From positions 1 through 64,000 of the forward strand of contig NC_060111.1 in assembly GCF_021155765.1 (NCBI RefSeq): DNA of 64,000 nt, read 5' to 3'. A program made the position numbers and the translations under genes. The notes beneath the pieces were generated by a model. It worked only from the letters and a program-made list of their open reading frames with translations. It searched no databases and was not told the DNA's origin. This DNA is from Diprion similis (taxonomy: Eukaryota > Arthropoda > Insecta > Hymenoptera > Diprionidae). Position 1 is the stretch's first letter. Each line of letters starts with the position of its first letter. Shown piece by piece: positions 23,201-32,832 of the stretch.

Positions 23201-25338
23201 TAGTTCATTGGGACGCAAAGAAATTCGGAAAAAAAAATTTCTTGATATTTGAATGGGAAATAAAAAATCACAAAGAGGCACCTCTTAATAATAATATTAA
23301 GAGCTCAAACTTTACCAGATTTTTTTTTAATCATCTTGAACGATATTTTCACGGCAACTAAAGAGAAAAAAAATTAATTTTTTTTTTTGGACCCACCCTA
23401 ATATATTTTATATATGCACCTGCATGTTCGTTTGTTAGCACGCGGCTGTGCGAAACTCGGAGCTACTCAGAGTGGACTTGTACCCTGAATTGCCAATAAT
23501 TATTAGGAGTCCCCTGTTGCGCATCCACAAAAACGCATATTATACATTGAGCAAAGAAATTTTTTTGCGCCTTACGATAAGCGCCGATATTATAATATGA
23601 TGTGGCAGGGATAAAACACAATTTCCTTTCAAGAGTTGCTGTGTGTTCATCCTTCTGGACAAGACTTTTCCGAATGTTTCCTTTTTTTCAAATCTTATGT
23701 CAGTTTGTAGCTCGATCTGTGGCGTCAAGTGACGTTAACAATGTAAATTCGACGCCACAATACAGCGTCGATTGATCCATCGGTGAAAGTGATTTTAAAA
23801 ACTTTATACACTGTACCAGAACTCGGTCGTGCCGGGTCGTTTGACTGGGTATCCAATTTTTCATTATACAAGGAAAGTGCCGCATTCAGAATAAATCGTC
23901 ATAAGCTCCGTAAACAGTTTTTCCGTACACAGTTTCAGCGTGAGCCGAGACAATTGTCCCTTCTCCCAGCCCGGATTAACGCGTGAGAGCCACCGATACG
24001 GCAGGTAGTGCAATTAGGATTCAAACTTCGAAAGCGACAGGGCCACCCGGGCAGGGATTGAGCTGATTAAAGATTGACCAATTCGAAGGCCAGTATGTAT
24101 AAGACAGTCATGCCTGAGCCTAACGAACGAGATTCACTTGACTGCGAACTTTCTCAATACTCGTGTGGTGTATTTACTTGCGCCTTGGTAGGTAAGTATA
24201 GGTATAATTTCATACGAGCGTGTGTACAAGGTACGGGGTCGAGATTCCATCGCGCCTATCGTCTAAGTCGTAATGTGACCAAGATTTACGCCAAGTCCGT
24301 CATACCTGTAACGATTTTAGAAGACCAGTACAGTACTATATATATATATATTACTATTATATATATATATTTATTAATATATAAATATATAAATATATAT
24401 ATATATACTGCACCAATAACAATCAATCGGCGCAGTTATATTTTTGGCTATTCCACAAGATGGTTAACATTTGGTGATATTCATAATTTCACTACCTAGT
24501 CTTCGGTCAAGGATTTCGTAATTCTGGCTATAAAGAAAGTTTTAAACGTTTCACGGAACAATTACTAGCGGCGAAGGAAATGTTACGAAGTATACCACGA
24601 TGTTGGCGATGTTTAACGGAGCAAACTTGTAGATTTAACGTCACCTGAGGATGACGGACGGACGTTACGGTACGTGTTTGTCTTCGCATCGTTTTTAGTT
24701 CGGCTAGAGTAACGAAAGTGTATGCGACGATCACATCGTAAGAAAAGAGGACACGTGGGTTCAAGCAACGACAAGGACAAGAGCGCAGTTACAGACACGA
24801 GTTACATCGAACAGAGGTTTACCTAGGGATCGAGAATATCTCCCAGCAATTACGCTTACGTACAGAGTGTAGGGTACCCGACCTCAAGCTGATGGATGTA
24901 ACGATTACAGCAATAATTTCATTCGATTCTTTATGTCATATTTGTTATATCGATTTCGTCGCTATAGCACACATATATACGTATATAATTTTCAGCATCT
25001 TTCCTCGCGGCGTTCGATCTCGTGTCTCATGGTTTCACATGCAATTCAATTGGTTTGAAAGAAGAGATTTGAAGAGTTGATTTTTTTTTCAACAAAAGTA
25101 ACTCGTTACAAAGCCGACGTGTATTGGATACCGGCGATGAAAGTGGAGCCCAAGTGCTTGCGATTACCTCGTCTTGAAGTAATCTCCTAAATCCATCTCT
25201 GGTGTAACGAATGTTGGTGTTGACTATTTCGGAACACTCCTTCAATGTCACTGTTCTTCGACGTTCGATCAAGCACTCTTCTTCCATTATGCTAATTTGA
25301 CCGAAAGGTTTTCTCTGCGCACTGCACTTATGAGCCAT
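11265..25338 (-). CDS. NOX5: EF-hand NADPH oxidase, NOX5 type
   Basis: Calcium-activated, membrane-bound superoxide-producing NADPH oxidase. Exons: 25338-25168 (tentative), 18965-18871, 18803-18692, 18609-18512, 18309-18189, 18087-17937, 17836-17626, 17546-17320, 17011-16823, 15397-15204, 15057-14736, 13393-13231, 13162-13017, 12913-12772, 12687-12470, 12363-12121, 12051-11840, 11738-11535, 11462-11265, about 1138 residues in frame. EF hands lie near 68-79 (DHDQDGLLIQDD), 136-147 (degenerate), 211-222 (DKDNSGTISLQE), 247-258 and 289-301. Heme ligands are H436/H450 and H529/H542, with the family spacings of 14 and 13. HPFTIS (619-624) is the FAD site; DGPYG (939-943) and TGIGVTPF (960-967) are the NADPH site. 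FFCGP and a terminal phenylalanine close the protein. Exons 13393-12121 encode a roughly 300-residue stretch between the FAD and NADPH parts, much longer than in human NOX5. The 12363 exon boundary is discussed under findings. Splice phases agree throughout. Confidence 0.9.
12052..12120 (-). other. Candidate AT-AC intron in NOX5
   Basis: Read on the minus strand, these 69 nt begin ATATCC and end TTTAC. Removing them joins codons in frame to give IIKIYLDGPYG, matching the KxxxDGPYG strand of the family. The only phase-compatible GT-AG alternative nearby starts at 12205 with a weak GTAGAT donor and removes 29 more codons. No clear U12 branch site is visible. Confidence 0.4.
13394..14735 (-). 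other. AT-rich 1.3-kb NOX5 intron
   Basis: GT-AG intron between the exon ending in SAPEQE and the one starting YMWLHIRGVGEW. It consists of AT-rich sequence with many short TTTACTAAA-like words. I see no coding or structured element in it. Confidence 0.6.
15561..16778. mobile_element. TA-flanked MITE (palindromic), carrying a nested foldback element
   Basis: Terminal inverted repeats of about 110 bp start GGATGGGCCAAAGAAAA on the left and GGGTGGGCCAAGCAAAA on the right strand, each next to a TA dinucleotide (15559-15560 and 16779-16780). Inside the ends both arms carry the GTTACCGTGAAA, GATGATGAAAAACAAATTCT and GCGCTTAATATT words. TA target duplication and no coding capacity fit a Tc1/mariner-type MITE. 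It lies in the NOX5 intron, 44 bp from the exon ending at 16823. Related elements are at 23190-23395 and 42078-42596. Confidence 0.8.
15869..16669. mobile_element. 801-bp near-perfect palindrome flanked by TTAA, nested in the MITE
   Basis: Starts GGTGCATATAAAGACCCG and ends with its reverse complement. The two arms of about 370 nt are almost identical inverted copies around a centre near 16265. A TTAA lies directly on each side (15865-15868 and 16670-16673), inside the AATATTAA of the host MITE. TTAA duplication is the signature of piggyBac-type insertion. No coding frame of a transposase is present, so this is a non-autonomous foldback element. Confidence 0.8.
19011..19042. repeat. (CG)n(TG)n microsatellite
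   Basis: Seven CG followed by nine TG dinucleotides. On the minus strand this directly follows AATAAAGATC, so it may be the simple-repeat tail of the adjacent LINE. Confidence 0.85.
19045..20321 (-). mobile_element. Degenerate non-LTR retrotransposon (LINE) 3' part
   Basis: Two overlapping minus-strand frames (20321-19770 and 19971-19711) encode pieces of a reverse transcriptase. KHALFADDLQIYLH contains the catalytic [FY]ADD box, followed by LNIDALAVARWAASNALNLN, KTKAIIRG and LGVHLSADLSRNSHI with HKLRLHSQC, typical of LINE reverse transcriptase C-terminal parts. The frame shifts between the pieces and the protein breaks off, so the element is dead. The 3' end carries AATAAAGATC followed by CA repeats. 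It shares the NOX5 strand and sits in its intron. Confidence 0.85.
21073..21862. mobile_element. Foldback element with about 210-bp inverted arms
   Basis: The left arm (about 21131-21345) contains GCGTGCGGTAAGTTCGTTTTAC, AACAAAGTCCTACGCACTGT, ATTATGGGTCTTATAAT and GGCGCTAAGGAGCGA. The right arm (about 21590-21795) is the inverted copy with roughly 10 percent changes. Outer words AGGTGATACCTGC (21073) and GCAGGTAGTTCACCT (21861) extend the symmetry. The middle has no recognised coding sequence. A run of 19 C at 21086-21104 interrupts the left outer part. Confidence 0.75.
22990..23395. mobile_element. MITE fragment plus small palindromes
   Basis: The right end reads through CTTAATAATAATATTAAGAG, AATCATCTTGAACGATATTTTCACGGCAACTAAAGA to TTGGACCCACCCTAAT, the same terminal sequence as the element at 15561-16778 with a TA after it. 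The matching left end is missing or replaced. A 50-nt near-perfect palindrome, AATCCTAATAAT to ATTATTAGGATT, lies at 23103-23152, and an outer inverted pair around GATGTTTTATCACGAA lies left of it. Confidence 0.6.
24337..24407. repeat. AT-rich microsatellite
   Basis: Imperfect TA dinucleotide run broken by TTACTATT and TTATTAATATATAAA. Confidence 0.85.
25168..25338 (-). CDS. NOX5: Candidate first coding exon of NOX5
   Basis: A 57-codon frame starting MAHKCSAQRKPFG and ending FRRLLQDE. It is followed by a GAG/GTAATC donor in phase 0, exactly the phase needed by the first EF-hand exon, which starts at 18965 with NFIDKLFILFDHDQDG. The joined sequence FRRLLQDE-NFIDKLFILF reads as a continuous helix leading into EF hand 1. 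The ATG context GGCGCAATGG is acceptable. No homology was recalled for this part, so the link rests on phase, strand and position. Confidence 0.45.
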
Positions 25339-25437
25339 TGCGCCAGTTCTGTTTGCTACGGATGTTTCTCAAGTTATGTTTCTGCGATATATATTTCGTT
25401 TCGCTATTCTTTGTAGTTATCTGTTTAGTTTTATTTA

Positions 25438-25473
<36 letters not shown>

Positions 25474-26577
25474 ACAGCATCACGGCTAACACAGAGCCTG
25501 GTAAGGGTGGACTTTAGGATGGGGAAAGGCGAGGGGAGGGAGTTTCGAAAAACACTTGCTAGTGATTCTCCATTATGATCCAGGTAATGTTGCGCAAAAA
25601 ATTGCCGCGTACGTTACTTCGCGGTGAAACATTAATGAATATAGGTCACGCGAGTGTATAGCATACACTGTTTATACTGTATTACATTATAGTATATTTA
25701 TTATCGGAGACGGAGTTTACCCGCGTATAGCGAAAGACTGAATGGAAAATATGTCTGCATCGGTAGCCGTGAATCGGTCGGTTGTTCGACAGGGGAATCT
25801 AGATTGTGTGTGGGGATAGACAACCTTTCACTTTTTGACAGCACCGACCAGCTATGGTCGTAATGTAACTCAACATTTCATCTCAATATATGTGTAAAGA
25901 TTTAGAAAATAATTGAGAATACAAGTTATGGAATTCGCCAAAACCGAACAACTTATTACTCGTATACAGTTCCGATATCATGAACATGTTTATGTCCGAA
26001 GACGTTCAACAACCGCTTTAATACCGATGGGATGGAAGACGTTGAGGCGGTCTCAATAGAGGGTATTAAAACGAACAAAGAAATTTTCATTTACTTTTTT
26101 TTTTTTTGGGACTGCCATTGAAACATCAACGGCTATGTTCAGGGACACGACCTACGCATGACTCACAATTAGATCGACTGTGTGTATTGATTTTAAGCAG
26201 GCCAATGACATAAATGCGAATTAATGAATGGCACATGAAATGGAAATCGTAAAATGTGTATTAATAAACGTAGAATTATTATCCTGAGAGAAAAAGATAT
26301 CGAAAATTGTGACGGCAATTTTGAAATGAAAAAGAATACGAAATCCGCAGCATCGCAACGGCGGAAGGAAACTATCATCTTGCAGTATGAAGACATTAAG
26401 CGCACCAATTATCACCGTCGAGCAGCTTTAAGAGGTCTGAGGGAAAAAATGAATACAATATCTGGATAATAGTGTGAAAATAACTTTCAACTATCCCCGT
26501 TAATCCGACATTGGCGGTGAATGCGCTGGATAGGGGTGGCGGTGAGAGGTGAGGAAGGTTGGTTACTTCGCGATCCA
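25339..26577. other. Intergenic stretch between divergent NOX5 and chaoptin-type genes
   Basis: AT-rich, with a (TTA)n microsatellite at 25442-25472 and a T run near 26095-26107. The two flanking genes point away from each other, so this 1.2 kb probably contains both promoters. No coding frame is recognised. Confidence 0.55.
25442..25472. repeat. (TTA)n microsatellite
   Basis: About ten perfect TTA triplets. Confidence 0.9.
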
Positions 26578-26584
26578 TATAAAG
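26501..26584 (+). promoter_or_regulatory. Putative core promoter of the chaoptin-type gene
   Basis: TATAAAG at 26578-26584 is followed by GC-rich sequence where a start site could lie near 26608. Upstream, at 26501-26506, is TAATCC, the binding word of Otd/Crx-type (K50) homeodomains, which in flies act on photoreceptor genes. The start codon is 766 nt from the TATA box, so a 5' UTR intron is possible. Position and words are seen; function is inferred. Confidence 0.35.
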
Positions 26585-27343
26585 CGCGCCTGCGCCCCCG
26601 CAACAATTCGCCCCACAAAGCTGATAGACGTTGCTGAGGAATTGTCGTGGAAAATCCGGAGTTCGAGAGCGAGTAAAAGCGGGAAAGTAAAAATAAGAAC
26701 AGTGGCCGTACAATGTGCGTGGCCCGTTACGTCACGTGAACCAATGCGCTCACTCGCGCACGATACGTGTATAACGCAACTATCGAGGCATTCGAAGGAA
26801 TTATATACCAGTCAAGGTTAGTACGGAGCAATTTCGTGGTGCACGTAGGCACCGAGACGTTGGCGTGTTACGTGTATATTATGCCCTACCTACGCTCCTT
26901 GTGCGAGACGCTGCAGGGGGAGTGGGCAAGGTGCCTTGTAATTATGGGACGATGCCTGCGTCTGTCTGGGATGGGAAACGAGGTGAAGAGAAAAATGAAA
27001 ATAATCGGAGCCCCGGCGTGTGACCACCGTTCAGTTTCGCCTAATTCTTGAAACGCACTCGATACGCGCGTGCATAAAGAGAGGAAAATCGAAATCTCAC
27101 GCCACCCGTCCGTTCTGCGTAATAATTATAATGGTTTCTTTTCAGAGATACTGGTGTAGCGTGTCTGCACATACTGACCCACTTAGATACTCAGTAACAA
27201 TTGAATGACATTGCAACCCACCCCGCGACCGCCTCTTTTTTTCTTCATTTTTCTCGTCTTTTAATTCACGTTACACCTGCGAAAAACTCCACTTCGGCAA
27301 ACTCTACAATCCTATAACACTCTGCGCGTGTCTTCGGGCACCG

Positions 27344-30300
27344 ATGCGATTTTTGCAGATGTGGCTGGCCGTTTTCGCACTGTACTGGGGACTGCACGTG
27401 ACATGTTCCTACAACGTCCTCTGCAACTTTAACACCATGTGCCTCTGCTGGGTTCAGGACGACGCCGATTATACCCAGATGGACGTAAGCTGCATGGGCG
27501 TACCCTTCGCGCGATTTCCCGGTGAGCTAGGACGTGGTCTTACTTTCGGCAAAAATATCGGGAATCACGTAACCTTTCAACGATTTTGTCATGAAAATAG
27601 GTAACAAGTCAACCGAGACTTATCGGAATGTTTCAGAGATACCGATTCGGTACATAGCGCAGTTGGACATCGTGGGTTCCGGCATGCAAGTGTTGGAAAA
27701 CGAGGCCTTGGTCAGTTCCTACGTGGAGGCACTCGGTCTAATGAGCAACCGACTGATGCTCATAGGGGAGAAATCGCTGTCGTGAGTAGAAAATTTGTTT
27801 GTTTTTCTGTTCTCCGTCAAATCACTGCAATCACGTGCACCGTGAGTTTTCCATTAATTCGACCACTTCAGACCCTGCAAGCAAGGCCACCGCAGGCGTA
27901 CACCGTGTATAACGCAGGGCGCGGTTCGATGGTAATATGGTAATAATAGCGAGCGCCACAGGCAGCTCAGGTATGGCGTTACCGTCTGTCCTGGACTTGC
28001 TGCTGGACGTTTGTAGCGGCCAAATTCAATGAAAAATCACTGTATACAATTCAGGAAGCTGTACGAATAGTTTTTTCAAAATAATTTTTCTACTCACAGC
28101 GGAGTGGCGGACCACCTGAGATCGTTGGACCTGAGTTACAATTACTTCACGAAGGTGCCGCTCAAGGCATTTCAAAATTTGAAAAAATTAACCTGGCTAA
28201 ACATGCACAGGTGAATTGAGACGACTTCGCTTTAAATGATACACCGCGCACACTTGGGACACTGATTTTAAATAATGTACATACCTATATCTGTCACCCG
28301 GACCGACTGGATCGGCTGCAGAAGTGAGCCCGATGATAGCAAGGAAGTATATTCATTAGCTATCGTCGTTGAAAATGAGCCCCTTAACAATTTACAGTTG
28401 CACACAGCCCCACAGCAATTCCTAATGACGAAGCTCGGCAGTACTGTCTTGAGAGCTCACCAAAAGAATGTGATTCTTAATTTCAGCATGGTTGTAAAAT
28501 AATGATACACGCCTAAAAATGTTCTCGAAACATGTAGCACATATTCTTCTGAATCTCGGCAATATCTAGCATATCTACCAAGTATAACAGCACACCATAG
28601 AATATTTATTTCAAGTTTCCTTGCGCCTTATGTAATACTTAGCATTTAGACTGTACATGTGTAAACGCCGTGACTAAAGTCGGTTCGGTTCAGAGCATGC
28701 ATTCTTCACTGTAATGTCTTCGGAGAATTAGATAATATAGTTGCCCCTACGTGAGAGTTAAGCAGATCAAGTTTTAGTATATGATACTGATTTTGAGCTT
28801 AAGAATAAAATTTTTCGGTGTTGCTGATCTAGCGAGGGACGAGCTGGCGTCATGAAATTTTTTAATATAAATATAGGTACCGCGAAGATGGATATTATAA
28901 TGGTTTCGAAATATTTCAGTAATTACTTGACGAGTTTGGACGGTAACTGGAGCCACCTACCGAATACGCTAACTAACGTATTTTTCGGCGACAACTCGAT
29001 CGCCGAGCTACCGGACTGCTTCAAGCGTTTCAAGTTTTTGGTGTGGTTAAACCTGGACAACAACAATATCGAGCACATCAAAGAGTCCGCGCTGCCACCG
29101 CGCATACAAACTCTAAGCATGAACAACAATCTGATCAAAGAATTTCCAGCGAGCATTGGAAGTCTGAAGGATCTGACATGGCTGTACCTGAGGGGAAACG
29201 ACATCAAAACGTTGGTGCTGCCGCATTTCGAAAGCCCGAAATTAGAACTAATCGATGTAAGCGACAACTCGATAAGCACTATCGATTATAGGAGTAACAA
29301 CGCGACACTGCAGGTCCGGGACTTAAACATGGCCAGCAACAAACTATCCTCGCTCCCCACCAGAATGTTCGAGAAGATAAACGTGCGGCGGTTGTACCTA
29401 TCGTCGAACGACATAAGTGGGATCAACGCCGACGCGTTCGAGGGCCTCGAGGACACCCTGGAATACCTAAATTTGGAAAATAACAACCTGATCGTGGTCC
29501 CCGAGGCGATACGCTCGATGAATCGAATTACGTACCTCTACCTGGCAAACAACAAGATATCAAATGTTTCGGACGAGAGTTTTTTCGGATTCCGCAATAA
29601 CCTCCGGGCCTTGTCGATAGCCACAAACAACCTTAAGTACGTGCCCGTCGGGGCTTTGAGCGATTGCAACAAACTGCTGCACTTGAACCTGGGCTACAAC
29701 AACATTTTATCAATACAGCCGGGAGACTTTGAGTGGGCTACTAACCTGGAAATACTACTGCTGCGTAACAACATGCTAACCAAATTGAAAGCGGAAACGT
29801 TCCGGGGGGCTAACAGGCTGAAGGAGCTCAGCCTCTCGTTCAACCACATAACGGAGTTGGACGATGACGCGTTTCTAGGACTCGGGGAGAGTCTCGAGAT
29901 CCTGGAGCTGAGCTTTGCGTTCGCGATGGACGTTTTTCCGCGGCACGCTCTCAAGCCGTTAAAAAACCTACTCTGGATGGTGTTGGATAACAACAATTTC
30001 CAGGTACTCGACACGACGGCCTTCTACTCGTTCCAGAAACTGCGTTACGTCAACCTGGAGTCGAACAGGCTTCAGTACTTACCAGAGCAGATAATCCACT
30101 CGTCGATCCACCTCGAGCTTCGCGACGTGAAACTCGGCTATAATTTCCTCGAGACAATACCGTCAAACACGTTCCACAACCTGACGGAACTAAGATCACT
30201 CGATTTGTCGGGCAACCGTATCCATTTTCTAACGCCCTCATCGATAAGCTCGTGCCGGAAATTGGTCACAGTATCACTTGCGCAGAACAAGATAGCCCAC

Positions 30301-32394
30301 CTAAGCCCCGCGACATTCAGTCAGCTCTCGAGTCTCCAGTTCTTGCATCTCGAGTTCAACTACTTGGGCAAGCTGAACTTGGACTCCATTCATGACAGCG
30401 GCAGTGACGACTTTACCCTAAACGTTTCGTTCAACGCCATCGGCTCAATAATTCCCGGAGACTTGCCCACCCTACGACACCTGGACCTGAGCTTCAACAA
30501 TATCACGTCTCTGCCCGGGCCGGCGTTCAACGGCACACCGAATCTGAGGACCTTGGATTTACGCGGCAACTTTGTCACCGCGGTTGAGTCCGGGGCGTTC
30601 ACCTTGAAGCATTTGGAATACCTGAACCTGCGAAATAACAAAATTCAAGTGCTGAGCAAGCAGGCGTTCTATGGTCTCGAAACACTGCAGCAACTCGACC
30701 TCAGCGGTAACAGTATAAACCAGCTGATGATGGAGCAGTTCAGAAATTTGAAAAAACTCCGCGTACTCAACCTTGCGAGAAATAAGATCCGTTCTTTGCC
30801 CAGGGATGTTTTCGAAGGCACGCAAATCGAAATACTCGACCTGAGTAACAACGCATTCTATGTCGTTCCCTCAACTTCGTTCGCCGAGGTCGGCTACACC
30901 CTGCGCGACCTCAACTTGGGAAACAATTTCATCGACCATCTCGACTCGGCCTCGTTTCCAACCTCCCTTCTCAACTCCCTGAATTTGGCCCACAACCGGC
31001 TGACCATACTACCCGACAATTCTTTCGTCGCACTTGGTAAACTCCTCACCTTGAATATTTCGTACAATAGTTTGCAGGCCAATTTCAAAGAGCTTTTCCA
31101 CTACCTACCGGACCTGAGACAGCTGTGCCTAGCGAAATGCGGTCTTGGAATCGTGCCCATCCTACCCCTGGCCAATTTAAGTGTACTTGATCTGTCGCTC
31201 AATAGCATCATCTCCATTTCTAACAACGATTTCCAGTACCTGGAGGAGCTAAGGAGTTTAAAGCTCGTAAAGAATCTTGTGAAATTCATGCCGGGTGTTA
31301 AGCTCGACTATCTCAGGGAACTGGACGTCTCGGGGAACATTATAGAGGTAGTAGTCAGTATTCTATGTAGGCCGAGTACAACGGCAACGCGAGATGTTTT
31401 TTGCTATTTATCCGCAGGAACTGACGAAGGAGATGTTCTCAAGATACCCAAGGCTGGAGAAGTTAAACATCAAGAACTTGAATAGCGTTCGAAATATAGA
31501 AAGGGACGCGCTGAGTCACTTGCGATACTTGAAATACCTTCAGGTGCAGACGTGGCCGCAGGCGGAAGGATTTCACTTACGGTTTCTGCTCAGCGGTCTG
31601 CCGTTGAAGGTAGTCGAGATAGAGATAAAGGAAAACGTGCTAAAGCACCAGATAGAGAACGTGTTTTCGAAACAGCTTAAGGAACTTACAATAACCGGGA
31701 GCGACCTGCAGACCGTTACCTCGGAGGCATTCTCAACCATTGAAGGTGGCGAGCTTATACTTAGGATAAAGAATACCCGAGTACAGAGGTTCCAATCCGA
31801 TATCTTTTTGTCCCTGACTAAACGACTCTCACAGTTGACTCTGGATCTGCGGGACAACCACATAAACGAGCTCAGCCCGTCAATAATATACGGAAATCTG
31901 TCCTGGGAAGCGGTGGGAACAAACATGGTGGCAGGTGATTAAATTTTTCGTCCCTCCGTAACGAGCTAGTGCGGGATTTGTAACCATTTTTCTCCTTCTT
32001 TTTTCCCCTTCATGTAGACCGCCTCGAGAAGACGAAAAAAAAAGTAACTTTTATTACAGGTGGTTTGCAGGTATCCGGCAACCCACTTGAATGCGACTGT
32101 GAAATTGCATGGCTGAGTCTCTGGCTCCGCAGATGGTTGAGGGAATCCCGACAAATTCATACAGCGTCACAATCCGACGCTAGGCAATTACGGACGATGG
32201 CTGGACGAGCCGTATGCACGGAGACGAAACCCTCCTATTCTTCGGACAAAGTCCTGCTAACACTTGGAACGCCCCACACTGCCTGTCAGGCCTCTGCTCT
32301 GAGCTCTGGCCACTACCAACATGGAAGTACTTTGAATCGATTTCTCGGATTGTCTATCATACCGTTACTAGCTTACGTTAATATCTTGCATTAA
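27344..32394 (+). CDS. chp: Chaoptin-type leucine-rich-repeat GPI-anchored protein
   Basis: Cell-surface adhesion protein; in Drosophila chaoptin is photoreceptor-specific and needed for rhabdomere microvilli. Coding exons 27344-27521, 27637-27781, 28100-28210, 28920-31347, 31418-31934 and 32060-32394 join in phase to 1237 residues, close to the fly protein. Residues 1-23 (MRFLQMWLAVFALYWGLHVT) are a signal peptide. The cysteine cap YNVLCNFNTMCLC followed by VSCMGVPFARFP resembles the chaoptin N-terminus. About thirty LxxLxLxxN repeats follow, mostly in the 809-codon fourth exon, for example LDLSGNRIHFL and LNLGNNFIDHL. A C-terminal cap starts NPLECDCEIAWLSLW. The last 17 residues, FLGLSIIPLLAYVNILH, form a hydrophobic GPI-type tail. 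Splice sites are GT-AG. Paralogues of this family exist in insects, so strict orthology to chp is likely but not proven. Confidence 0.85.
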
Positions 32395-32639
32395 GCCAAA
32401 CGTTGTGATATTTGTATGTGTATATTATTGTTTAAACGTTCGCCAACGTTTGCGTCACTGCGCACGGGGAAATGGAATTTTTTTCCTCTTTCCCTCTTCA
32501 GTCGGTTTATTGATCGACTAAAATTATTAAACCGCAGTGATAGCTGTTTCAGGAACGTTGGAACCAAGGATACAGCAAATGATAATTGTTACTCAGCTTA
32601 TTTTTAGTTCTTTCAACTTGAAACCACACATATTTCTAT

Positions 32640-32832
32640 AATGTACGGACATACCGGAAGGATTCTTAGAAGATTAAAACGATGCGCACACGTACGACGC
32701 ATCGCCGGCAGATAGGCAACCGAAATTACATCTTACATCGGGTAAAGCAACCGAGATTCAACTTCAGTTGCCTATCTACCGTCGAGCCTCGTTCGCGTCA
32801 TTAACCTTTTACGAATCCTCCTGGTACATTTT
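32640..32832. repeat. Imperfect inverted repeat (hairpin) downstream of the chaoptin-type gene
   Basis: The left arm carries GGAAGGATTCTTAGAAGATTAA and CGCCGGCAGATAGGCAACCG. The right arm carries the reverse complements CAGTTGCCTATCTACCGTCG and TTAACCTTTTACGAATCCTCC. The inner part also pairs GTAAAGCAACCGAGATTC-type words. Roughly one base in six is mismatched. It could be a short foldback element or a structured RNA. Confidence 0.6.

Larger units (their letters stand above)
18966..25167 (-). other. Large NOX5 intron with transposon remains (tentative)
   Basis: If 25338-25168 is the first coding exon, this 6.2-kb stretch is intron. It holds (CG)n(TG)n at 19011-19042, a LINE fossil at about 19045-20321, a foldback element at 21073-21862, a small palindrome and a MITE piece at 22990-23395, and an AT microsatellite at 24337-24407. 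Other open frames are short and unrecognised. Confidence 0.55.

Noticed and set aside
28923-31926. Minus-strand frames opposite the chaoptin-type exons
   Set aside because: Shadows of the leucine-rich repeats.
27344-32394. Toll-like receptor
   Set aside because: There is no transmembrane segment followed by a TIR domain; the C-terminus is a hydrophobic GPI-type tail.
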